Shown here piece after piece: positions 1-4,150 of a stretch of DNA of 20,118 nucleotides (the stretch's first letter is position 1; each line of letters opens with the position of its first letter). The stretch spans positions 1 through 20,118 of the IMG/VR virus record IMGVR_UViG_3300049733_000033. One strand, 5' to 3'. Position numbers and translations under genes: made by a program. The stretch is from a virus. The notes below the pieces were generated by a model. It had not been told where the DNA came from and made no database searches. It worked only from the letters and a program-made list of their open reading frames with translations.

Positions 1-66
1 TGGCCGGTTGAGTGCGTAGCGACGTAGGAGCGAGCAACGATGACCGGACGACGCGGCTTGCCCCGG

Positions 67-96
67 AGTCTACCGCTTCCGCCCCTCGCGTGTCAA
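67..96 (-). promoter_or_regulatory. Leftward sigma70-type promoter, phage-specific variant
   Basis: Read on the minus strand there is a perfect TTGACA (91-96), an 18-base spacer and TAGACT (67-72), which matches TATAAT at four of six positions. The spacer contains AGGGG and GCGG blocks that recur in the promoter at 20051-20080; 23 of the 30 bases are identical between the two. It points out of the window to the left, so its genes are not visible here. The match between two independent sites is the main support. Confidence 0.6.
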
Positions 97-109
97 GACT
101 TGCTTTCTG

Positions 110-316
110 TTAGTCGTCGCCGCAGAATCCGCGCGGGTCCGCGCAGTTGGTTGCGCCTTGCAACAAATCATTTAGGCAAGCTACGCAATAGCCGTACATG
201 AGAGCTCGGAACTTGTCGATCGGCACTCCGCATCCTTGCCTAGCGCACAAGCACCGATCGTCGTCCGCGTCAAGCACTTTATTTTCGCCTACCCTATTGA
301 CTTCTGAAAGTGCCAT
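110..316 (-). CDS. Small cysteine-rich protein, DksA/TraR-like zinc finger
   Basis: A 68-residue leftward protein. The central segment reads CGVPIDKFRAL, then YCVACLNDL, which resembles the C4 zinc finger of DksA/TraR proteins (CxxCG-x-PI...R...C-x-x-C); further cysteines at CLC just upstream and near the C-terminus could also bind metal. TraR/DksA-type phage proteins bind in the RNA polymerase secondary channel, and that role is an inference here. The ATG at 316 is chosen over an upstream TTG at 334, but neither has a clear Shine-Dalgarno sequence, which lowers confidence. The gene lies upstream of the leftward promoter at 67-96 and is separated from the rightward operon by a structured intergenic region. 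It could instead be an unrelated zinc-ribbon protein. Confidence 0.5.
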   Translation of the reverse strand: MALSEVNRVGENKVLDADDDRCLCARQGCGVPIDKFRALMYGYCVACLNDLLQGATNCADPRGFCGDD

Positions 317-402
317 ATTGGTTAGCTGGTGCAACTATTTGAGGCTAAGCGATTGAAATCTAAGGCTCGGCAAAAGACGTGCCAAAAATGGCGTTTTCGA
401 TA

Positions 403-490
403 TAGGCCGTTTTCTCGGCCTACCCCCTACTGGGGTAGCGGCCCCTCTCAACGCGTCTATTAGCGCATTTAACGCCGTCTGAGGGGCCGC
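403..490. promoter_or_regulatory. Three adjacent inverted repeats in the intergenic region
   Basis: The 270 bases between the leftward and rightward genes hold three perfect inverted repeats. Hairpin A pairs TAGGCCG (403-409) with 416-422 around a six-base loop. Hairpin B pairs CTACCCC (420-426) with GGGGTAG (432-438) around five bases. Hairpin C pairs GCGGCCCCTC (438-447) with GAGGGGCCGC (481-490) around 33 bases. A and B share bases 420-422 and so exclude each other. No T-run follows, so none is a standard terminator. They may be operators or an RNA leader; function is unknown. Confidence 0.5.
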
Positions 491-520
491 CGATTCCATC
501 ACACTTTTCCTCCCTTTGGC

Positions 521-549
521 TCGACTATCCGTCTGTTTCGTCGTATAGT
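521..549 (+). promoter_or_regulatory. Candidate promoter of the rightward early operon
   Basis: TCGACT (521-526, four of six to TTGACA), a 17-base spacer and TATAGT (544-549, five of six to TATAAT). It lies about 40 bases upstream of the first rightward gene at 590, which makes the position sensible. It does not share the spacer blocks of the paired promoters at 67-96 and 20051-20080. Confidence 0.45.
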
Positions 550-589
550 CTGAGTCATCGATTGTATCTCAAACCACAAGGGAGCTTCC

Positions 590-784
590 ATGAGAAACAA
601 ACCGGACGATTGCAGCGACGACACGATCAACAGGCTCTTTGACCTCGCGACGGAAATCACGAAGCAACACGCTGCCGACCTACAAGCGGACCCGACGCTA
701 GCCGCTCGGCTCGACGCCGATCCCGAGCTTCAGTCGATCCAGGCCGACAAGCTCTTGTCGAAGGTGACGGAGCGCGCGTCATGA
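590..784 (+). CDS. Hypothetical acidic small protein
   Basis: A 64-residue protein not recognised as a known family. It is rich in Asp, Gln and Ala and looks fully helical, with no cysteine pair, membrane segment or obvious catalytic motif. The start is well supported: GGGAG lies seven to eight bases before the ATG. It is the first gene of the rightward early cluster and its stop overlaps the next start (ATGA at 781-784), so the two are probably co-translated. Its position in a cluster of very small genes near the promoter suggests an early host-takeover or regulatory role, but that is inference from context only. Confidence 0.65.
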   Translation: MRNKPDDCSDDTINRLFDLATEITKQHAADLQADPTLAARLDADPELQSIQADKLLSKVTERAS

Positions 785-1044
785 GCATGCGAGCCAAGAC
801 GCTTCCGAAGGTGACGCCTAACCGCTGGTGGCGCGTCGTGATCGAGTGGAAGCTCGAGAGCCAAGACACGGGCACGCGCTACGCGTACGTGACGAAGTGT
901 GTCGAGGAAACGACGGCGATCTTTGCCGCGATTAACTGCCTTATCGTCGATTCGACACTCGATGTCGGCGACACGATCCGAGTGCTTTCGTGCGACCCGC
1001 ACGCCTACCAGCGCAAGCATGACGAGCTCGAGGAGGCGCTGTGA
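781..1044 (+). CDS. Hypothetical 87-residue protein
   Basis: An 87-residue protein with no recognised family. Its pattern of alternating hydrophobic residues (WWRVVIEWKLE, later YAYVT and DTIRVLS) suggests a small mostly beta or alpha/beta fold. The ATG at 781 overlaps the upstream stop by four bases and has GGAG at 769-772, eight bases away; a second in-frame ATG occurs at 787. Its 3' end is followed at once by a GTG with a strong AGGAGG (1031-1036). A cytosolic early protein is the simplest guess. Confidence 0.6.
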   Translation: MSMRAKTLPKVTPNRWWRVVIEWKLESQDTGTRYAYVTKCVEETTAIFAAINCLIVDSTLDVGDTIRVLSCDPHAYQRKHDELEEAL

Positions 1045-1337
1045 GCATTTGTTCTGGCGATATCCCGTGCAACTGCCCGCGTTGTCGCCGTTTTCGCGTG
1101 TCCATCAACCAACAGGAGTATGTCAATGCAACCCGTTCTAGTTACCACCAAGCACCGCGGCGTCTTTTGCGGATTGATCGCCGACGATCAGAACCTCGCG
1201 GCCACGTCGCTCCCGCTCAAGCAGGCGCGAATGGCGATCTACTGGGGAACCACCAAGGGAGTCATGGAGCTCGCCGAGACGGGCCCGACGAAGAACAGCA
1301 AGATCAGCGCGCCGGCCGACATTCCGATGCTTCATGA
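1041..1337 (+). CDS. Possible overlapping gene with N-terminal cysteine cluster
   Basis: The GTG at 1041 overlaps the preceding stop (GTGA) and has a strong AGGAGG four bases upstream, so initiation here is plausible. The first 29 codons lie in otherwise unassigned DNA and encode a cysteine cluster, C-x5-C-x-C-x2-C within PCNCPRCRRF, that looks metal-binding. The frame then stays open for about 70 codons across the DUF6948-like gene, where the translation becomes Arg/Gly/His-rich as expected of a shadow frame. Either a genuine overlapping gene exists, or an ancestral small zinc-binding gene has lost its stop codon. Confidence is low. Confidence 0.3.
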   Translation: MSICSGDIPCNCPRCRRFRVSINQQEYVNATRSSYHQAPRRLLRIDRRRSEPRGHVAPAQAGANGDLLGNHQGSHGARRDGPDEEQQDQRAGRHSDAS

Positions 1338-1395
1338 CGTGACGGCGGTTATCGCGGTCACCGAGGAGGCGTGGCAAAAGTGGCAAAGCAAGTAA
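1126..1395 (+). CDS. DUF6948-like phage protein
   Basis: An 89-residue protein resembling the DUF6948 family of small phage proteins. Family-like features are the opening PVLVTTKHRGVFCG, the middle ARMAIYWGTTKG, then LAETGPTKNSKI and a terminal DVTAVIAVTEEAW. The family has no established function; I assign it by pattern memory, not by search. An in-frame ATG at 1120 lies one base after AGGAG (1114-1118), too close for use, whereas the ATG at 1126 is seven bases away, so I choose 1126. It sits in the early cluster and its 3' end overlaps the start of the Gly-Tyr repeat gene. Confidence 0.7.
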   Translation: MQPVLVTTKHRGVFCGLIADDQNLAATSLPLKQARMAIYWGTTKGVMELAETGPTKNSKISAPADIPMLHDVTAVIAVTEEAWQKWQSK

Positions 1396-1865
1396 TCACG
1401 CCCGACGATCTCGTCGCGGCCGGTGCCTGCGGTTCCGGCGTCATCGCCGCCTATCGGCGGACTCGACGCCTAGCGACGGCCGTCGCCGCTGAAGAGGCGT
1501 TGTCGCTTTGCGAGAGCGAGGAGGAGCGCTCTTACGTTATCGCGGCTGCTGAGCTCGACGGCGACGGCAACGGCTACGGCGACGGCTACGGCGACGGCTA
1601 CGGCGACGGCGACGGCAACGGCGACGGCAACGGCTACGGCTACGGCTACGGCTACGGCTACGGCTACGGCTACGGCTACGGCGACGGCTACGGCTACGGC
1701 GACGGCAACGGCAACGGCTACGGCTACGGCTACGGCTACGGCGACGGCTACGGCTACGGCGACGGCTACGGCGACGGCAACGGCTACGGCTACGGCTACG
1801 GCTACGGCTACGGCTACGGCGACGGCTACGGCTACGGCTACGGCGACGGCTCGTCCTACGCCTGA
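1380..1865 (+). CDS. Phage protein with C-terminal Gly-Tyr/Asp/Asn dipeptide repeat
   Basis: About 161 residues in two parts. The first 55-60 residues are an ordinary, Ala-rich helical domain (PDDLVAAGACGSGV... EALSLCESEEERSYVIAAAEL); phage proteins with an AC-x-x-G start and a repetitive tail are common, but none has a firm function that I know. The rest is 49 uninterrupted X-Gly dipeptides in which X is Tyr (29), Asp (14) or Asn (6), ending GSSYA. This tail is likely disordered and could be adhesive or phase-separating, which is inference. AGGAGG at 1364-1369 is one base from a GTG at 1371 but ten from the GTG at 1380; I choose 1380. The gene overlaps the DUF6948-like gene by 16 bases. Confidence 0.7.
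   Translation: MAKQVITPDDLVAAGACGSGVIAAYRRTRRLATAVAAEEALSLCESEEERSYVIAAAELDGDGNGYGDGYGDGYGDGDGNGDGNGYGYGYGYGYGYGYGYGDGYGYGDGNGNGYGYGYGYGDGYGYGDGYGDGNGYGYGYGYGYGYGDGYGYGYGDGSSYA
1557..1850 (+). repeat. Hexanucleotide tandem array, (xAC GGC) x 49
   Basis: Forty-nine contiguous six-base units in frame with the gene. Every unit is xACGGC with x being T (29), G (14) or A (6) and never C. The other five positions do not vary at all, so variation is limited to the first base of one codon. This is typical of a slippage-prone minisatellite whose copies are further filtered by selection on the encoded residue. Confidence 0.97.
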
Positions 1866-1866
1866 C

Positions 1867-1909
1867 AAGGAGCGGCGGGCGCGAAAAGCGCCCGCCGAAT
1901 TGTCCGATG
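1867..1909 (+). promoter_or_regulatory. Shine-Dalgarno and start codon bridged by a hairpin
   Basis: AAGGAG (1867-1872) is followed at once by a perfect 10-bp stem, CGGCGGGCGC (1873-1882) with its complement (1888-1897) and a GAAAA loop. Nine bases later comes the ATG at 1907. In linear sequence the Shine-Dalgarno is 34 bases from the ATG, but with the hairpin folded the effective spacing is nine. No other ribosome site precedes this ATG. Similar hairpin-bridged sites are known for phage T4 genes 25 and 38. With no T-run after it, the hairpin is not a standard terminator. Confidence 0.6.
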
Positions 1910-2278
1910 AAAGAACGGCTCACCGAATGGGTAGACGCGCGAACCGCCGCGATCTTCCTCAAACCTTGCACGCCTGAAGTGCTCAATCGGCACCTCGGGC
2001 CGATGCTCCGACGCGAGAGCGCGAACCGGCCCGGCGCGCGCACCGCGCGCTCGGGAGGATGGCTCTACCATCGAGACGACCTCGAGCGCGTGCGCGCCAT
2101 CATGGAAGTGATGGGCTGCTCGCCGCTCAAAGCAACGCAGCACTTTCACATGATCCGCCGATGCCAAGATCGGAAGCTCCTCGAATGGCTGCTCGAGCGC
2201 GAGCTCATGCGATCGGTCCGCGACGATCGGCAGCTCGACATAGACGACAAACTCAAACGACGGAGGAAGTTTCAATGA
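1907..2278 (+). CDS. Putative DNA-binding protein
   Basis: A basic 123-residue protein. The N-terminal half (WVDARTAAIFLKPCTPEVLN, then GGWLYHRDDLERV) resembles the MerR/excisionase style winged helix-turn-helix of phage proteins in which a helix pair is followed by a W-x-Y-x-x-x-D-[LV] segment. The second half (ATQHFHMIRR... LLEWLLERELMRSV) is helical and ends in a basic KLKRRRKF tail. It could be an excisionase-like regulator or, less likely, a small terminase subunit, since no other candidate for that subunit is visible. Its translation probably depends on the hairpin-bridged ribosome site upstream. The stop overlaps the next start (ATGA). Confidence 0.55.
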   Translation: MKERLTEWVDARTAAIFLKPCTPEVLNRHLGPMLRRESANRPGARTARSGGWLYHRDDLERVRAIMEVMGCSPLKATQHFHMIRRCQDRKLLEWLLERELMRSVRDDRQLDIDDKLKRRRKFQ

Positions 2279-2595
2279 CGACTGACTACACGCCTACGGA
2301 CAAAGAAAACGACCTACAGCCGTTCACCGAAGCTATCAAGGATCACTTCGGCGCGCCGCACGTGTTCGTGTTTGTGATGCTGCCCGGGAAAAGTCTCTTT
2401 GCGCTCGCAACCGAATCAGCGATGGACGCGATCACGGACCTGCCGAAGCTCGTGAACAGCATACTCGGCTCGACCTCGGGCGGTCAGCTCTGCTTGCTGA
2501 TGAAAACGCCCATTGGCGTAACGCCGGTTCCGACGGCCGGGACCGAAGTCGGACAGTGGATCACGGAGCTCAAGGGAAAGAGGGGCGCGCAGTGA
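2275..2595 (+). CDS. Hypothetical 106-residue protein
   Basis: A 106-residue protein that I do not recognise. After a polar N-terminus (TTDYTPTDKEN) it shows alternating strands and helices, including HVFVFVMLPGKSLFALATE and QLCLLMKTPIGVTPVPTA, which suggests a compact soluble alpha/beta domain. There is no signal peptide or catalytic motif I can name. The ATG overlaps the upstream stop (ATGA) and has GGAGG in good position; the 3' end overlaps a GTG start. It is part of the early operon. Confidence 0.65.
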   Translation: MTTDYTPTDKENDLQPFTEAIKDHFGAPHVFVFVMLPGKSLFALATESAMDAITDLPKLVNSILGSTSGGQLCLLMKTPIGVTPVPTAGTEVGQWITELKGKRGAQ

Positions 2596-2768
2596 AGATC
2601 ACAGAGGAATCGGTTCGGAAGATGCTTGCGCTCGAGAAGAAGAAACTGCGCGAGCATCGCAAGCGCGACTTCGAAGAGAACCGCGCTCGATTCTCGGCGG
2701 CGACTGAAGACGCCGTCGCGCGTGTCTTGGTGCTTGAGGAGCTTCTAGAGCTCGAGGAGGTTGTATGA
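2592..2768 (+). CDS. Small charged helical protein
   Basis: A 58-residue protein made almost entirely of charged and hydrophobic helix-forming residues (KMLALEKKKLREHRKRDFEENR, then VLVLEELLELEEVV), probably one or two coiled-coil helices. The GTG at 2592 is chosen because it overlaps the preceding stop (GTGA) and has AGAGG upstream; an ATG at 2556 in the same frame would overlap the neighbour by 40 bases and has no ribosome site. Function unknown. Confidence 0.6.
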   Translation: MKITEESVRKMLALEKKKLREHRKRDFEENRARFSAATEDAVARVLVLEELLELEEVV

Positions 2769-2968
2769 GGTTCGCTGCAAAATCATTTCTGGCGACGGCG
2801 CTCGCGTTCAACGTCGCCTATCTGCTCGTCGCGCTTTGGTTCGGCGGCTTCGGTCCGATCGGGGTCGCGATCGCGGCCGGCGTGATCGTGTGGAACATCG
2901 TGGCTATGGTTCCCTTGCGCCAGGCGCCGCGCTTCCCGCCGCGCACGCACGATTCGCTCGGTCTGTAG
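2765..2968 (+). CDS. Small membrane protein, last gene of the early operon
   Basis: A 67-residue protein with two hydrophobic stretches, roughly residues 7-26 (FLATALAFNVAYLLVALWF) and 30-50 (PIGVAIAAGVIVWNIVAMV), and a basic, Pro-rich tail. It is probably a two-pass inner-membrane protein, for example a superinfection-exclusion or holin-like factor, but no family is recognised. GAGGAGG lies just upstream and the ATG overlaps the previous stop (ATGA), both good evidence for translation. Most of it (2783-2968) runs antisense to the 3' end of the leftward endonuclease gene. A candidate terminator begins 24 bases after its stop. Confidence 0.55.
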   Translation: MRFAAKSFLATALAFNVAYLLVALWFGGFGPIGVAIAAGVIVWNIVAMVPLRQAPRFPPRTHDSLGL

Positions 2969-3400
2969 AGCGGCCTCGCCGCTTCTCACTTGCGGCGGCC
3001 CGTAGCACAGGACTAACCATCCGAGCTCGGCCGCCGCGTTTCTTTTTTCGTAGTCTTTGAGACGGCCGACGCCGCGCGCGTGGCGGCCGGCCTCGGTGCC
3101 GTTTTCGGCCGCGAAGATCCCGCCGTCGAGCTCGACGGCGACGAGCTCGTCGGGAAAGGCGAAGTCGAAGCGCCAACGCCGCTCGGGATGAAATCTGAAT
3201 TCCCGCTCGGGCTTGAGCTGCATGACGGCGAGGTGCCCGGCCAGTTCTGATTCCAGCGGCGACGCTCTTCCTCGAGTCGCTGCCTTTGCTCGCGCGGTAG
3301 CTGGCTCTCTGCTCGGCGCGGATATGTCGAGTGGAGCCAATGCCCCGCTGCGGCCGTGTCGTCGCTCATAGTCCTGCCATTGTTCCTCGGTCCACCTCAT
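2783..3400 (-). CDS. PD-(D/E)XK-like endonuclease domain protein
   Basis: A leftward 205-residue protein. After an N-terminus of polar helix (residues 1-50) comes a compact nuclease-like core at about 50-150: EREFRFHPERRWRFDFAFP, then VAVELDGG, then GRHARGVGRLKDYEKRNAAA and GWLVLCYG. The D79...E90 pair followed by a basic helix fits PD-(D/E)XK nucleases of the DUF559/Vsr-like group, which phages often use in replication or recombination. Residues 145-205, rich in Arg, His and Asp, are antisense to the membrane-protein gene and may be a poorly constrained tail. The ATG overlaps the stop of the initiator-like gene (ATGA on the minus strand), so the two are coupled and a role in DNA replication or resolution is likely. 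Confidence 0.65.
   Translation of the reverse strand: MRWTEEQWQDYERRHGRSGALAPLDISAPSREPATARAKAATRGRASPLESELAGHLAVMQLKPEREFRFHPERRWRFDFAFPDELVAVELDGGIFAAENGTEAGRHARGVGRLKDYEKRNAAAELGWLVLCYGPPQVRSGEAALQTERIVRARREARRLAQGNHSHDVPHDHAGRDRDPDRTEAAEPKRDEQIGDVERERRRQK
2992..3048 (+). terminator. Candidate terminator of the rightward early operon
   Basis: GCGGCGGCC (2992-3000) pairs perfectly with GGCCGCCGC (3029-3037), followed by a T-rich tract TTTCTTTTTT (3039-3048). The 28-base loop is longer than usual. It lies 24 bases after the stop of the last rightward small gene, the right place to end that operon, and is embedded antisense in the endonuclease gene. Confidence 0.45.
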
Positions 3401-4002
3401 GACGATACCCGCTGAAGGCCCTCGCGTCTTGGCCGCGCTCGGCGGCGGTGCTCGCGTTCGTACTCCTCTTCGGCCGTCAGCTTGCCCGACTGCGCGCGTT
3501 GATCGAGCTCGTCGTCTGAGAGTGCCGCTGCGGCTCGAACGCGCGACTCTTTGTTCGCGGCGCTTTTTGCGCCTCTTTGGATCAATAACGGATCTATTAC
3601 GGATGGGGCGAACGTGGTTCGCCCTTGTGCGTCTCCACGTTCGCCCTTCCGTGTCGCGCCGTTCGCCCCCCTGCGAACGGCGTTCGCCCTTGTGGATAAC
3701 TGCTCCTCGGGCGCGATGTGGCCGTCGTGATCGAAGCGGAGGCGGTATTGGCTCGCGGAGTTGCGGCCGTACTGGTGGCCGCCTTGAGAAACCTCGATGA
3801 GGCCGCGCGCCTCGAGCGAGCGCAGGCGCTTTTGTACGGCCCGGCGAGTAAGCCGGGCGCGGCGAGCGATGGTAGACACGCTCGGCCAGCATTGGCGCGT
3901 GTCATCGCTCGCGTAGTCGGCCAGAGCGATCAGGACGAGAGTATCGCTCGCGCTTAAGTCCGGTAGCTTGTCGAGTACCGTCGCAACATATCGTATGGAC
4001 AC
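3397..4002 (-). CDS. Winged-helix replication-initiator-like protein (HTH_36 type)
   Basis: A leftward 201-residue protein. Residues 1-70 match the HTH_36-type domain of phage and plasmid initiators: LSASDTLVLIALADYASDD, a CWPS motif, STIARRARLTRRAVQKRLRSLEARGLI as helix-turn-helix and YRLRF as the wing end. A polar linker (100-140) precedes a charged C-terminal region (SDDELDQRAQSGKLTAEEEYEREHRRRAR), possibly for partner contact. By analogy with lambda O, it would bind origin iterons and recruit the helicase; the DNA encoding the linker indeed carries iterons. GTG at 4002 has GGGGAG five bases upstream and is preferred over a TTG at 4044 with no ribosome site. The 3' end overlaps the endonuclease start. 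Confidence 0.7.
   Translation of the reverse strand: MSIRYVATVLDKLPDLSASDTLVLIALADYASDDTRQCWPSVSTIARRARLTRRAVQKRLRSLEARGLIEVSQGGHQYGRNSASQYRLRFDHDGHIAPEEQLSTRANAVRRGANGATRKGERGDAQGRTTFAPSVIDPLLIQRGAKSAANKESRVRAAAALSDDELDQRAQSGKLTAEEEYEREHRRRARPRREGLQRVSS
3579..3604. repeat. A+T-rich 11-mer tandem repeat, candidate unwinding element
   Basis: GGATCAATAAC (3579-3589) is followed directly by GGATCTATTAC (3590-3600) and GGAT (3601-3604). The two 11-mers differ at two positions. This lies in an A+T-rich patch (about 3564-3604, 24 of 40 bases A or T) within otherwise G+C-rich DNA and is next to the iterons. GATCTATT resembles the start of the E. coli oriC 13-mers. A duplex-unwinding role is inferred. 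Confidence 0.55.
3606..3689. repeat. Iteron array, four GTTCGCCC copies
   Basis: GTTCGCCC occurs at 3617-3624, 3639-3646, 3661-3668 and 3682-3689, spaced 22, 22 and 21 bases, about two helical turns. Three of the copies continue as CTT. An inverted GGGCGAAC at 3606-3613 pairs with the first copy across a three-base gap, and GCGAACG at 3673-3679 forms another inverted repeat with CGTTCGC at 3681-3687. Even spacing on one face of the helix suggests binding of a multimeric protein. Confidence 0.75.
3691..3699 (-). promoter_or_regulatory. Perfect DnaA box
   Basis: TGTGGATAA on the plus strand is TTATCCACA on the minus strand, an exact match to the strong E. coli DnaA box. It abuts the last iteron, from which it is separated by one base. 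Such a 9-mer can occur by chance, but its position beside iterons and an A+T-rich repeat makes a role in initiation likely. Confidence 0.6.
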
Positions 4003-4012
4003 TAGGTCTCCC

Positions 4013-4028
4013 CTACTACCGGTGGTAG
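4013..4028. promoter_or_regulatory. Dyad over the ribosome site of the initiator gene
   Basis: CTACTACC (4013-4020) and GGTGGTAG (4021-4028) form a 16-bp dyad with one mismatch. It lies 11 bases upstream of the leftward GTG at 4002 and touches its Shine-Dalgarno (GGGGAG, minus strand, 4008-4013). It could be an operator for autoregulation of the initiator gene, or an RNA hairpin that limits ribosome access. Confidence 0.4.
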
Positions 4029-4078
4029 TCGGGGCATCTTCCAAATTTTGTAAAACGGATGCAATATCCCGCTCTGCG

Positions 4079-4138
4079 CCGGGATCGAGGCGTGTCGTCG
4101 TCGCGAAACCTTCCTCCCTGTGGGTTCCTCGATCCCGG
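4079..4138. repeat. 12-bp inverted repeat ahead of the terminase gene
   Basis: CCGGGATCGAGG (4079-4090) is matched exactly by its complement CCTCGATCCCGG (4127-4138), with a 36-base loop containing CCTTCCTCCC. It ends 12 bases before the terminase ATG. It may be an mRNA leader structure, or part of the packaging (cos/pac) recognition site, which often lies near terminase genes. The 148 bases between the divergent genes show an A+T-rich patch near 4043-4065 but no promoter I can defend. Confidence 0.5.
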
Positions 4139-4150
4139 TGCTTTCATCGC

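Larger units (their letters stand above)
3579..3699. other. Candidate phage replication origin inside the initiator gene
   Basis: In 121 bases there are an A+T-rich 11-mer repeat (3579-3604), four direct GTTCGCCC iterons (3617-3689) plus inverted copies, and a perfect DnaA box (3691-3699). All lie within the linker-coding part of the winged-helix protein gene. This is the layout of known iteron origins and matches phage lambda, where the iterons that O binds lie in gene O. Function as an origin is inferred; the elements themselves are seen directly. Confidence 0.6.

Noticed and set aside
1557-1850. CRISPR array or Z-DNA-forming tract.
   Set aside because: The repeats are contiguous hexamers with no spacers and fall inside a coding frame; the unit is not an alternating purine-pyrimidine sequence.
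1470-2043. Long minus-strand frames across the Gly-Tyr array, one of alternating Ala-Val and one of Arg-Ser repeats.
   Set aside because: These are mechanical by-products of a six-base repeat read on the other strand; the plus-strand frame has the ribosome site and a normal N-terminal domain.
3606-3689. CRISPR-like array at the GTTCGCCC repeats.
   Set aside because: The repeated core is only eight bases with 13-14 bases between, far shorter than CRISPR repeats, and it is coding; iterons explain it better.
2783-3892. A single 369-residue leftward protein in the endonuclease frame.
   Set aside because: The part upstream of 3400 is a shadow of the winged-helix gene; the ATG at 3400, overlapping that gene's stop, is the natural start.
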